The notes under the pieces: model-generated | The model's database searches: none | What the model was told of the DNA's origin: nothing | Seen by the model: only the letters and a program-made list of their open reading frames with translations | Made by a program: the position numbers and the translations under genes | Shown: positions 21,497-31,635 of the stretch, piece after piece | How positions within the stretch are numbered: the stretch's first letter is position 1 | Layout: every line of letters starts with the position of its first letter | Source: Cristatella mucedo | Lineage: Eukaryota > Bryozoa > Phylactolaemata > Cristatellidae | DNA length: 64,000 nucleotides | Assembly: GCA_009760855.2 (NCBI GenBank) | Contig: WPIO01000002.1 | Coordinates: 2,517,001-2,581,000, forward strand | Direction: 5' to 3'

Positions 21497-22105
21497 ATAA
21501 TCCCATGACTGTACCAGAATCGGCCAGCTCCATTAGTTTCAGAAATACTAAACACCTCATTCCACAATCCGTTTGTTTGTAATCTTGAAGTTGAAAAGTT
21601 TGAAAACTCGGTGTAACATCAAAATACTCAATAACTTCTGGCATTGGAGAAGCACCGAACGAATAAAAGTAAAAACATACACATCTCCTAATTTTCTAAG
21701 TGCTACCCAATGATATATTGCTAGATCTGACTTAACAGTATTACAAATAAGGCATTCATTTTGTTTTATAGAATTCAGTTCGTCTCGCGCAAATACACCT
21801 CTGAAATCTTTTACATTTAATTCTTTTACATAATCATTTATTTCAAGATCAGTTAGAGGTGTACTTTTTATCTTTTTTTTTAAACTGTTGATAGTTTTCC
21901 CAAGTTCAGAAAGAATGCTTTCCTTACTCATCTCACCACCAAACTTCTTTCCATGGGATAAAACTCCACCACCAAATTTCTTTCCATGACTCAATACACC
22001 AGTTCCTAACTTTTTCCCATGAGACAAAACTCCAGAACCACTTTCAGATACATCTCCCCTAATTTTTTTCCATGAGACAAAACTCCAGTTCTCAATTTCT
22101 TTCCA
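21497..22105 (-). pseudogene. Adenovirus-type cysteine protease (adenain-like), frameshifted
   Basis: Maturation protease of adenoviruses and Polintons. The open frame from 22,027 gives LTDLEINDYVKEL, then FRGVFARDEL, and the catalytic-His motif IYHWVAL. After a frame change near 21.66 kb the expected FYSFGASP and DCGMRCLVF (nucleophile Cys region) are visible in the next frame. The N-terminus is unusual: 11-12-residue repeats SHGKKxGxGVL, at least three in frame and further copies upstream to about 22.1 kb. The family's usual ~200 residues fit the protease part; the repeats are an addition. Confidence 0.85.
21925..22105 (-). repeat. SHGKK minisatellite at protease N-terminus
   Basis: About five imperfect copies of a 33-36-bp unit encoding SHGKK-F/L-G-x-G-V-L, on the minus strand. 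They vary by single substitutions and one copy is frame-shifted. This is coding tandem repetition rather than random low complexity. Confidence 0.7.
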
Positions 22106-22189
22106 TGAGCTAGAGAGCTTTGCTATTATTAGAGCTTATTTGCTATTATTTATTATTATTGCGATTATTTGCTGTTATTATTATTGTTA

Positions 22190-22378
22190 TTAGAGAGCTA
22201 TGAGCTTTCCGCTCGCTACGCTCGTACTTCGAAGCTTTACAAACTTTGACTTCTTGTGCTCACAGATCACACATATTGCTTTAATCATTCCTCTAAGACC
22301 TTTTGTACCATCTATCTCAGTATACTCTTCATGAATGCTATCTGTAGGCTTCTTAAATTTCAAGCAGTAAATTTTCAT
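22190..22378 (-). CDS. Small zinc-ribbon protein, DUF5679-like
   Basis: 62 codons from an ATG preceded by TTATTATAGAA. It has the layout of the short DUF5679-type proteins common in large DNA viruses: YCLKFKKPT at the N-terminus, a G-rich turn, then AICVICEHKKSKFV. The second CxxC is kept, but the first pair reads C-L-K-F rather than C-x-x-C, so one zinc ligand is missing. Role in the family is unknown. Confidence 0.6.
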   Translation of the reverse strand: MKIYCLKFKKPTDSIHEEYTEIDGTKGLRGMIKAICVICEHKKSKFVKLRSTSVASGKLIAL

Positions 22379-22409
22379 TTCTATAATAAAAAAAATTTTA
22401 GTATAGGAA

Positions 22410-23160
22410 ATGTCTCTTCGAGTAAGAGCGTTTAATTTTGGGTAAGATGTAGATGCTGGTCATAAAAAACCTCTACCAAATGTTCCAATCAGGGCTTTAG
22501 TTTTAGGGCCAAGTGGTTCAGGCAAGTCTCAACTCATCATGAATTGGATATTCTACGGAATGGTTAATTATGATTGTTGTACAATTATTGCTTCAAGTCT
22601 AGACCAAAAGTTGTAGCGCGGATTTATGTCAATGACAAAAGAAAACAAGGCTTACTCTTGGATTAACGGAATTGATGCTATGCCAGAAGTAGACTCATAT
22701 AAGAACTGCAAGAATGTAGTTGTACTTGATGATTTAATGACAGAAGATCAGACTAAAATATTAGACTATTTCACACGAGGAAGACATAAAGGTCTGCATA
22801 TTTTCTATCTTGCTCAAGGCTTTACAAATATACCTAGGAGAGAAATTAGAAACAATGTAAATTTAATAGTAATCTTTAAGCAAACCACAACTGACATCGA
22901 GTATATTCGTGATGCATATGTTGGAGATATTTATAAGAAACAATTTAGAGATTGGGTAAACTCTTGTACTAGAAACTGTTTTGGATATTGCGTAATACAT
23001 CTAACAAAGACTGAATCGGAAGGCAGATTTTTGTCTGTTGATTCAAAAGGAAAGCAATTAATGACATTGTTATTCTTAATAGATATAGTAAAATGTTTAA
23101 TTGAAAGATTTATTCAGATGGTAAAAAACCTTACAAAGGAAGTGTTCAAGAGGCATTAGA
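22410..23160 (+). pseudogene. FtsK/HerA-type DNA packaging ATPase
   Basis: Pumps the genome into the capsid in Polintons and related viruses. Walker A GPSGSGKS at 22,506-22,529 and Walker B VVVLDDLM at 22,716-22,739 are intact, with the downstream HIFYLAQG (sensor-like) and a C-terminal segment ending around FLSVDSKGK. The start ATG at 22,410 follows GTATAGGAA. In-frame stops near 22,443 and 22,614 and a tail frame change near 23.06 kb inactivate it. Confidence 0.9.
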
Positions 23161-24027
23161 TTATGAATCTAAACTGCAACAACTGCAAGATTTAAGAGAC
23201 GCGAACATTCTAGAAAACTCCAGTGAGATACAAAGAATAGAGTCAGAAATGGCTGTAAGAGATGCTGCTGAGCATAGATTAAATGAGCAAGCATTAGAGA
23301 GATCAACTGATAACTCAGGAAGTGTTGTCATTGAAAAACTTAGAAGAGTTAGACCTAAACTTGCATTACGGATAGAAAACAAAGAGAACAATTACAAAAA
23401 GTGTTGCAGCCCAAACCAGACACTTCAAAAAGCAAGAAAGGCTTTTAGTGAAAGAAAGCATAAAAAAGCAATTACCATAGCAAATCAAGCAAAGACACAC
23501 GCAGCAAATCCAGAAGTACGAGAAGCTATTGATGCTACTCAGAAAGGTTTAGCTGAAGAGTTAAATATAAATCCAACTACTGGAACTCCGAAGAAAACAG
23601 TAGTAGTACAAGATTTGGATAAAGCTAATCTAATTGAAATAGTTAAAAATAAAGATGTATATGTTCCAAGTTATGTAACAAGAATAATAAATAAGATTGA
23701 TAGTACAAATAAAGATTTAAAGTTGTATGAGCTAGGATTAAAACTTTTTAATGAAAGAAATTATACTCCTGAAAAAGAACTAGAACAGACTGCTCATGAT
23801 GTATTAGAATATGCTCAGAACTCTTATAGAAGACTAGATGCTAAACAAAAAGATGAACTAGGTAAAGCGTGTAATTCAACAATTGATAAGAAGAAAGATT
23901 CACTTGATATTATTGGAGTAAAAAAACTGGTGGAATAACCAAACCAGTAAGAAAGATTGTGCAGAATCTTAGTGAAGAGAATCTTTGCAATGTTATTATA
24001 GAGCTAGATAAAAAGAAAAAAGTGTAA
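23093..24027 (+). pseudogene. Coiled-coil Polinton protein
   Basis: Starts at ATG 23,093 after GATATAGTAA and overlaps the ATPase tail; one TGA at codon 4, then open to 23,938 and further in another frame to about 24,027. It is highly charged and helical (SKLQQLQDLRDANIL, QTLQKARKAFSERKHKKA) with a motif resembling a small helical-bundle repeat. Its position between ATPase and penton-like genes suggests a structural or scaffold protein. No family recognised. Confidence 0.5.
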
Positions 24028-24029
24028 AA

Positions 24030-25145
24030 GAACATAGAGTTTTAGATTATTTAAGATCAAAAGTTGAACGAGGAATAAAAGTAATTCCATTAGTTGTACA
24101 GAATGATTCAGAAGTATTTGATAAGATAGAATTGTGGATTCGTGAACTAGCTGCTGGAAATACTGGAGTAGTAAATTCTATTTTTGCTGCTGTCGATTAC
24201 CTTGCCAAATCTAGAAAAGTGCCAAAGTCATATATTGCTAAAATTAATAAACTTTTATATGATATATGGAAAATGACGAATCTTCTTGGTGTGGCTAAGG
24301 AGATTCTAAAAAATGTTGAGGCAATAAAAAGAGATACCATTGCTGGTAAGGAAGGATATGTTTTTAATGTAACTGGAACTACTAATCCTATTAGAGTAAA
24401 CATCAATAACCCAATCAAGCTTAAGAATAAAAGGTTTAAGATAGGCTTCAAAAAGTTTGTCGGAACGAATTCTATTAAAAACATTACATCTAAAAATAAT
24501 ACTTTTGTTTACAGGCTTGTAGGTGGATCTGAGCGAGTAGTAAGGATACCTCATGGAATATATGCTGCTGTGTCTGATGATGTAAATGTTGGTATTGTAG
24601 ATGCAATAAATAATTCTATTGTTTTATCTGGAAGTGATAAGTTTGTTTTAGGTATTGATACTGCTACTTCTAATTCTTGGATTACTATGCCTGCTGGATT
24701 TACATTTGTTGCTGTTAAATCTACTATAGCTCAATTACTTGGATTTACTGGAACTGTTTATACAACTGATAAAACATTGTCATTAAACACATATAATGCA
24801 GCTCCTGGAAAGCAGTTCACACAAGTAGTTGTAGATTCGGGAGAAAAAATTATCTCAGAAAACGAAGTTTTTGTATCTGACCTAAATTTAATTCTCATAA
24901 ACTGCAATTTAGTTGCGAGTGGAACTAGTTATATAAATAACAAAGAAACACAAGATCTTAGAAGTTTTGCTTATAATTTCTATCCTTGGGAACAAATGGT
25001 ATATGAACCGAATACTCTTGAATATCACAATCTTGTTGGAGGTTCTATTTCTGATATATTGGTTACAATTACAGATCAAAATTTGAAAGTTTTAGATTTT
25101 GGATCTCAGCAGATTACTGTTGTAATAGAAATTATTGAAGTATAA
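24030..25145 (+). CDS. Penton-like minor capsid protein 1
   Basis: The open frame 24,132-25,145 has an N-terminal helical segment (possibly the displaced end of the previous gene), then a beta-rich domain from about residue 80. The final part (EYHNLVGGSISDILVTITDQN, then LDFGSQQITVVIEII) is typical of the single jelly-roll minor capsid protein that fills capsid vertices in Polintons. Only the 5' part is doubtful. The following gene is a clear relative, so the pair looks like a tandem duplication. Confidence 0.65.
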   Translation, partial: EHRVLDYLRSKVERGIKVIPLVVQNDSEVFDKIELWIRELAAGNTGVVNSIFAAVDYLAKSRKVPKSYIAKINKLLYDIWKMTNLLGVAKEILKNVEAIKRDTIAGKEGYVFNVTGTTNPIRVNINNPIKLKNKRFKIGFKKFVGTNSIKNITSKNNTFVYRLVGGSERVVRIPHGIYAAVSDDVNVGIVDAINNSIVLSGSDKFVLGIDTATSNSWITMPAGFTFVAVKSTIAQLLGFTGTVYTTDKTLSLNTYNAAPGKQFTQVVVDSGEKIISENEVFVSDLNLILINCNLVASGTSYINNKETQDLRSFAYNFYPWEQMVYEPNTLEYHNLVGGSISDILVTITDQNLKVLDFGSQQITVVIEIIEV

Positions 25146-25152
25146 TATAAAA

Positions 25153-26008
25153 ATGTCCATAAGAATAACTGGAACAACTAGTTCAGATTCAAAAATTCTA
25201 GTTCCATTGTTAATGCTTGGATCAGATTCTGGATATAACAAAATAGGCTTACGTAGAGTTAAGTTTACATATACAAACAGAATAATATCAAATATTAATT
25301 CTGGAGTAAACGATATACTTTGGTATAGACCAAGTATGGTGAACACAAACAACTTTTCTATTGCAGTCCCAGCTGGATACTACGACGCTCAAAAACTTGC
25401 CACTTACCTAAATAATGCTTTAATTGGAGCAAAAGCATTTTTAAATCAAACAGCTAGACCGACAAACGGTATAAGATTTACTGTCGACATTGATGATAAG
25501 ATAGTGATGCAAGTTGGTCAAGACTATATTGTGCTACTCGAAACAAATTCTGGAATAATCAAATTTATTGGAGATACTTTGGGTTTTAGTTCAAATTTAC
25601 AAGGCTCGTTTGATGCTGATATGGTTGGTGGAACACCATACGAATTAATAGAAAAAGCAATGTATTTCTCTGGAATTTATAAGGCTTGGAATAAAATGCA
25701 GTTGCCTGACAATTCTGGAGTAAAATGGATAAGCATTGATTGTGATCTAGTCAATCCTAGTAGGAACTACGTTGAACATAAAAAAGGATTTTTCAGAGCA
25801 ATCATCATCTTTATATTGAATTGATATTGATGATTTTGATCCAGGATAAAAGGTTGACGTACATGTTCCAAAAGTTTTATTCTTGCCTACTCGTGGAGAT
25901 ATTGAAGGTGTGAGTAGTATTAAAATTAATTTAACCGATCAAAATTGAAATACAAATACAATATATACTATTACAGATGTTGTAGCTACTATAGAAATTT
26001 CGAAATGA
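25153..26008 (+). pseudogene. Penton-like minor capsid protein 2
   Basis: ATG 25,153 follows TATAATATAAAA directly. Open to 25,824 (SIRITGTTSSDSK, VNTNNFSIAVPAGYYDAQKL, FIGDTLGF) and then, after a frame change and one stop each near 25.85 and 25.95 kb, the terminal SSIKINLTDQN and VVATIEIS stop at 26,006-26,008. Layout mirrors the preceding gene: an ITM/IAVPAG-type turn followed by LLGF/TLGF, and a final beta strand. Paralogous jelly-roll vertex protein by inference. Confidence 0.6.
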
Positions 26009-26014
26009 TATAGG

Positions 26015-26623
26015 ATGGGCAGCTATGCTAGAATTGGTCATGGTATGATAACTGGCGGAAAATATCTTGGCTCTGGTGTACTTGACAAGATCATTGATGG
26101 CGTTGGTAAAGCAGCACCTGCGCTCACTGGACTAAATGGACTTAGCATGAATATTGCTAACAAAAGTATTGAAATGCATCAAGCTAGAAAACTAATTGAG
26201 TTGCAAACAAAGAAAGAAAAGATTGACCAGGAGTATGCTAACAAATGAAGAGATCTTGATGACAAACTTGATGAAGAAAGAAGAAAGAAAGAACTTGAGT
26301 ATGAGTTAGAGAAATGTAAAAAAGAAGAAGATTATGATAGAAAGATGAAAGAGATGGATCTTGAAATAAAACGAGCGATGCTTGATAAACTTAAACCAAA
26401 AAGCAAAAATAAATACAAAGCAAAGATGGAGGACTCTGAAACTGAAGATTATTCAGAAACGTTAAAAGAAAATTATCCAAAAGCATACAAAGAAATAGAG
26501 AGAGTGATAAAAGAGAAATCTGCTGTCCCTGCTATTATGCCTAGGCCTGATGAATATGGTGGATATATGAAAAAAATTGGTGCTGGCTTATACATGCAGA
26601 ACAAGAAATACATTTTTATGTAG
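26015..26623 (+). pseudogene. pVI-like minor capsid protein, one stop
   Basis: ATG abuts TATAGG. N-terminus GSYARIGHGMITGGKYLGSG and VGKAAPAL is Gly-rich and amphipathic; the remainder is a long charged coiled coil interrupted by one TGA (26,246-26,248) and ends KKIGAGLYMQNKKYIFM. Small internal proteins of this build sit beneath the capsid and are cut by the adenain protease. Gly-rich ends are possible cleavage sites. Eight bases separate its stop from the capsid gene start. Confidence 0.5.
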
Positions 26624-26630
26624 AGAAGAA

Positions 26631-28222
26631 ATGGCGAGTGCACCGATTGACACTATACTCGAATTGGGTGATCCTAGTTTTCCTAATTATAAGATTAAAG
26701 ATTACAAATACAGAGAGTGTTATCAGTCTAATAGAAATAAAACAGATGATATTGCAAATAAACTAGTCACATCTACTGTTCTTGGTGAACAACAACTTTG
26801 CTATGTTTTATCTGATGCCTATCTTTTTCTTGAAGGACAGCTAAAAGTCCAGACCGCTGCTAATGGCGCCTATAATGCACCTAATAAAAACCTTGCTGCT
26901 GCTCTTGTTAACAATGCTGCAGCACGGATGTTTAGTTCAATGAGAATTAGACTTGGTGCTGAGGAAATAGAAAGCTATTCATTACAAGAGGGTCCTGGAA
27001 GTGTCTCAACTCTTATGGGATATCTCACTTATGCAAATGATTACAACAGAACAGAGGGACCTGCAACTGGCTGGAAAAAAGATGAGGCGGCTTCAATAGT
27101 GGACTTCTATCCTACAAGTGCCAACAATATTGGAGTTGCTATCAATGCTTTAAGCTATCCTTATCTAAGTCCACCAGCATCTTTAGCGACTGCTAACAAT
27201 AATGGTTTTATATACAGAAGAGGACTCTCAAATATCTTAGCTGATAATCCTGGAACTTTTAGTATTTAACTTCCACTTTCAAGACTCTCTGGATTTTGTG
27301 CTGACATGAATAAAATTCTTTGTAATATTCCGAATACACTTGAAATGACACGCACTGGTGGTAGTGATTTTGATGCTATTATTATTCCCTGCAGACACAC
27401 TGCTAATACTACAAACGCGATTTTAGTAAGAGGAGGAGCTGCAGCAAATGGAGAAGGAGTTTGGACAGCATTCAAAATTAGTATGTCAAGGATGAGACTA
27501 ATGGTTCCTAGTGTTACTCCTAAAGAAAGCATTCAAAGAGCACTTGCAGATGTGTCAAGTGAGAGAGCAAAGAAAATTGGACTTAATTACAGAGTCAGAC
27601 GTTATGAAAATATGACACTAGCTAATTTCAACTAAGGTCTAAAATAGAACTCTATCTGTACAAAATACTATTGATACAGTTAGGTGGCTAATTGTTGCTG
27701 CACAAAACACAAGCAAATATAATGATTATACTGGAAATCCTTGCACATACAATCACTGCGATATTAAAAATGTGACTGTGCTTGCTAATGGTTCAAAACA
27801 ATATCCCACAGTTGCTAGAAGCAGCTATCTTAGAGATGGAAAGTGTTCGACTGCATATTTAGATTTTACAGAGTTCAGAAAACAATATCTTGGATTAAAT
27901 GAACTTACAGAGCCAGTTGGTGTTACTTTTCCTGAGTGGTTATCTCTTTACCCAATTCATGTAATTGATCTACAATATAATGATGAACCTCTAAGAATTA
28001 CTTCCAAACTTGATGTAAGTATTGAGTTTAACTCTCAAATTTCTCCAGCTGCAGATGTTAATAGTGTTGGCGCTGGTGGAGCTGGCAAATCTGCAATTCC
28101 TGCTACAAACATTATGATTCATTTTTTAACTATCTGTGAACTGCAGAACTTACTTCTAATGGTAATGGTTCGCCGTTTACTTGCAGTAAAGGAACATTTT
28201 TTTATGATGGAACTGACATTTA
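26631..28222 (+). pseudogene. Major capsid protein, double jelly-roll
   Basis: Hexon-type capsid protein of Polintons. From ATG 26,631 the frame is open through AAARMFSSMRIRLGAEEIE, SVSTLMGYLTY and the LSGFCADMNKILCNIPNTL region (first jelly roll and linker), then RMRLMVPSVTP, VRRYENMTLANF, RWLIVAAQNTSKYND, YLDFTEFRKQYLG and YPIHVIDLQY in the second half. Length ~530 residues fits the family. Breaks: TAA at 27,267-27,269, a stop/frame change at about 27,635 and another near 28.1 kb. Confidence 0.88.
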
Positions 28223-28245
28223 AAAAAATTTAAACCAGAAATACA

Positions 28246-29085
28246 ATGAATAAATTTGATTTTGTACAAGGTTCAGATGAGTGGAAAAAATCAATGTATT
28301 TGAATATTGGAGGCTCAGAGGTTTACTCGGTGCTTGGAAATGACTTAGTATTCGGAGATCAGACAGAAGTAGATATAGAATTAATTGCTAACAGAAAACT
28401 ACAAAAATATATTGCTAACAGTTCTAGTATGAGACTCCCACCAATGTTATTCGGTAAAGTATTTGAACCTTTTGCAGCTAAATTTTTAGAAATGAAACTA
28501 AAAGTAAAACTTGATAATGCAAACGATTGTTTTAGTAGTGATGGTGTATACAGATATTCTCCTGATGGAATAATAGAGAACAATACCTTAGTAGAAATAT
28601 AATGTTTATGGAGCAGAAATATTTTTGATGATTTTATACCTAAAAAATATTACGCACAATGCTTATTAGGTTTACATGTTTTAAAATTAAGTGAATGCTT
28701 TTACTCTGAGTTTGAGATTTTTGTTCCTGGATTGAATTGTGAAGAACCTCCGCTAGATAATATAGCAGCTGTTAATGTAAGGATTCCTGGTACTGATTTG
28801 GATATGCCTATTAGAGAACCTATTTTTATGCTGTTGCTTAAAGATGAAAAATATTTTGACTTTGAGTTTGATATTATAAGCAAGTATGGCAGATTTAACA
28901 ATAAAAAAGCAAATGGTTATGATGTAAAGTATTTTATAAGAAGATGTTTGATGTTTGATACAAGTAGTTGAAGAAGATAATCCTTTTAGATTTGCGAGAA
29001 TAGTTCCTATTGTTAAAGAAGTGCTAGATAAATCAAAGATTTTAATTAATAATTATATAGATGAGTCGAAGACATCATTGCAATG
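28246..29085 (+). pseudogene. YqaJ/lambda-type viral exonuclease
   Basis: PD-(D/E)xK nuclease of the lambda-exonuclease/YqaJ class, which resects DNA ends for recombination. Visible motifs: QGSDEWKKS at the N-terminus, LPPMLFGKVFEPFAAKFLE, YSPDGIIENNTLVEI. The codon just after VEI, where the family has its catalytic lysine, is TAA (28,600-28,602). The C-terminal half continues in frame to about 28.97 kb and then shifts. It overlaps the next fibre-like start by 25 bp. Confidence 0.78.
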
Positions 29086-29871
29086 AATGCGTAAGTAGAA
29101 TAAATGGTTATATATTGTCAGATCTTGATGCAAATGGAAATATAATTATTAATATGAGTGATCATGTGAATGCTGGAGATGCTGTAACAAAAGCATATGC
29201 AGATGCGAACTTTATTGTAAATAGTGGTACTTCTGTTATTATGCAAAACAGACCTATTACAAACCTTGCTCCAGGTGTTAATCTAACAGTTGCTGTTAAT
29301 GTTAGTCAGTTATCAAACTATGTCAAGAAATATGGAGATACAATGACTAGAGATTTAAATATGAATAGTTTTGCTATTACTTCTACATACTGGAATTCTA
29401 GTGTTACTACGCCAACAGTTCTTCCTGATGATTTTTGTGTTACTTATGGTGGATTGAAACGAGATGTGCTATTGAAGAATTCTCCTGCTACAAAAAATTT
29501 AAATATGAATAATAACTCTATAACTATAACTAACTATACTCAATGTTGCTGAGCCTGTTAATTCTTCAGATGCCGCAACAAAGTCATATGTTGACAGAAC
29601 TGTTAAAAAAGTAACAGAAATTGTTGTCCTTACATTTAATCCTAGGGCAATGAATTATATTATTAATATTTCTACTGCGTATTATTGGCAAAATAAAAAT
29701 GCTCCTCCACTAATAATGCTAAGTGCAATGGTTGTTGGATCGTCTAACTGTATACAACTGAGACCTAACATCGATATGACAATAGTATCTGGAGATATAC
29801 GAGCTATAAATACTTCACCAACTGGAACAGATTTTAAGTATTATGCATACTTTAGAATATTATTATGTTGA
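29061..29871 (+). pseudogene. Fibre-like protein module 4
   Basis: ATG directly follows ATTATATAG. Shaft-type repeats: DLDANGNIIINMSDHVNAGD with AVTKAYADANF, then MTRDLNMNSFAITS, TKNLNMNNNSITITN, and after a frame change near 29.53 kb EPVNSSDAATKSYVD. The last ~90 residues form a beta-rich domain (IINISTAYYW, RPNIDMTIVSGDIRAI) that may be the knob. Same motif as the minus-strand modules, on the opposite strand and beside the exonuclease. One frameshift. Confidence 0.6.
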
Positions 29872-29879
29872 TAACCTAG

Positions 29880-30107
29880 GAAATATGAAAGTTAATCTAT
29901 TAATTAGATATATAAGTACCTGAAAAGTACAAGTGAACTAGTAAGACAATTAGTTCTTTTAGTTTAGTTGCTTTACGTTTACCTTTTACTAACGGAAATA
30001 GTTTAGCAATATGCATTATTGATCCGTGTTCTAAGGATGATTACAGAATAACTCAGAACACCGTTTTTAAAGGGTTTCTTTGCTAGACAGTATATCTTTG
30101 TAGGTCT
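29880..30107. other. Short gap between fibre module 4 and zinc-finger gene
   Basis: AT-rich sequence without an ORF of interest. A stretch near 29,940-30,060 reads weakly as decayed coding sequence, but I cannot assign it. Confidence 0.4.
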
Positions 30108-30341
30108 TTACTTAGAATACTTATTTTTTGCATAATAACAATCTACACAAATAATTATCTTATTATTTCTTAAAATACCACAATCGAATTCTGTTTCTGT
30201 ACTATCTAAATCGCAAATATCACAACGCATTTCATGCTTTAACTTTGGTCTTCGTTTAAACTTTTTGCAAACTGGATGACCTGACCCTAAGTATTCAAGT
30301 TCACTAAATGATGTCGAACAAGTATCACAAAATATTTCCAT
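30108..30341 (-). CDS. Cys-rich zinc-binding protein, 77 residues
   Basis: Intact ORF beginning MEIFCDTCSTSFSELEYLG. Three paired cysteines (CDTC, CDIC, CVDC) plus single Cys residues suggest two zinc sites, spaced like treble-clef fingers, with a basic KKFKRRPKLKHE stretch between. Its ATG lies nine bases from the integrase ATG on the other strand, so the two genes start back to back. DNA- or RNA-binding accessory role inferred; family not recognised. Confidence 0.55.
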   Translation of the reverse strand: MEIFCDTCSTSFSELEYLGSGHPVCKKFKRRPKLKHEMRCDICDLDSTETEFDCGILRNNKIIICVDCYYAKNKYSK

Positions 30342-30350
30342 TTCTATGGA

Positions 30351-31254
30351 ATGTCATTTTTAACTCTAAATGAGAGAAAAAAGGAAGGGAAATGTAATCC
30401 AGATTCAGATATAATCCAGATATTCAAACCAAGACCAAACGTAGTTCCAAAAGGTTTCTTTAATACTGTTGAACCGAATGAAAATCACCAAGCAGACATT
30501 TTATATATGCCTTGTAAAGAATGATAATCATTCTGGATGCAAATATACTTTGAGTGTTATTGATGTTGCTAGCAGGTATAAAGACTCAAGACCACTTAAA
30601 ACAAAGTCTTCTAATGAAGTAACACAAGCCACAATATATATTTATACAAAAAGTTTATTGGAATAGCCAAAGAAGATAACAGTAGATTCTGGATCTGAGT
30701 TTAAAGGAGAGTTTGTGAAAGAGATGAAAAAATGAAACACAAGTTATAGAAGCTACTAGTAAAAAGAGTGTTGCACTTGTTGAAAGAATGAATAGAACTG
30801 TAGCAGAAAGAGCCTGTATTGCTCAATATGAAAAAGAATTAGAAAACATTAATAATGGAGATTACACTAGAAATAAAGAATGGACTTATAATCTACCAAA
30901 GATTATTGATTATCTAAATAATAATGTTACAAGATCAATTGGTGAAGAACCTGCAAAGGCGATAAAAAAGAATCAGTAAAACTTAATATACCAAAATATC
31001 ATAGAAAAGTCGGAGAATAGGAAAAATTGTTAGAACTTGGAGCAACTGTTCGATATTTACTAGAATCAGGTGAAGGAGAGGATGAAAAAAGAAGAAGGGC
31101 TACAGATGCGATATGGAGTCTGAATAAACACAATATTGTTAGAATAATGGTATTGAAAAAACAACCGGCGCGTTTTTGGATAAATGATGTTAAAAGAAGT
31201 TTTGTTAGAGAGGAGTTGCAAGTGATTAAACAGGAGGACAGTTGCTCTTTGTGA
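30351..31254 (+). pseudogene. Retroviral-type integrase (rve)
   Basis: DDE integrase typical of Polintons, expected to insert the element with 6-bp target duplication. In order: HQADILYMP (first Asp), YTLSVIDVASRYKDSRPLK, the second-Asp motif TVDSGSEF, VERMNRTVAERA (catalytic Glu), then the C-terminal TVRYLLESGEGE...RRRATDAIWS and SFVREELQV region conserved in this clade. Broken by a stop at about 30,524 and frameshifts or stops near 30.66, 30.73, 30.98 and 31.02 kb. Confidence 0.9.
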
Positions 31255-31630
31255 ACGCTCTGCTATAATTTCGTCAAACTCTTCTTTTGTAACTACTTCA
31301 TCAGATAAAGCATCTGTTATTTTTTAAATAAATTCTGTGTTAGAATTAAGAGTAAATCTTTTTCTTTTATCTATTTCAACTAAAACACCATCAACTGCCA
31401 TTAGCATTGCTGTTAATGCTGAGAGAGCGGAGACTGCATTAGTTATATCCGGATGTGTGGGAATATGTGTTGTAGAAACTATAACTCCTAAAGCTACTAG
31501 TATATTTACAATTTTAATTATATATCTCACTCTTGTTAAATTTTTTAGACACGATCTAACTTTAGTATTATACTCAACTGTCTCATCATATTTTTGAAGA
31601 ACAAATTGTTTCTTAGATCTGCCGTTCTCC
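31250..31630 (-). pseudogene. Two-helix membrane protein, one stop
   Basis: The minus-strand frame 31,530-31,324 (MRYIIKIVNILVALGVIV..., ALTAMLMAVDGVLVEIDKRKR) has two hydrophobic helices. It extends in frame at both ends: upstream to about 31.63 kb, and downstream past one TAA into DEVVTKEEFDEIIAERSQ. About 120 residues in all. Unknown family; possibly a membrane-associated accessory of the element. Confidence 0.4.
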
Positions 31631-31635
31631 TATAA

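Noticed and set aside
21925-22105. CRISPR-like array from the regular ~35-bp repeats
   Set aside because: Units are contiguous coding repeats without unique spacers, in frame with the protease.
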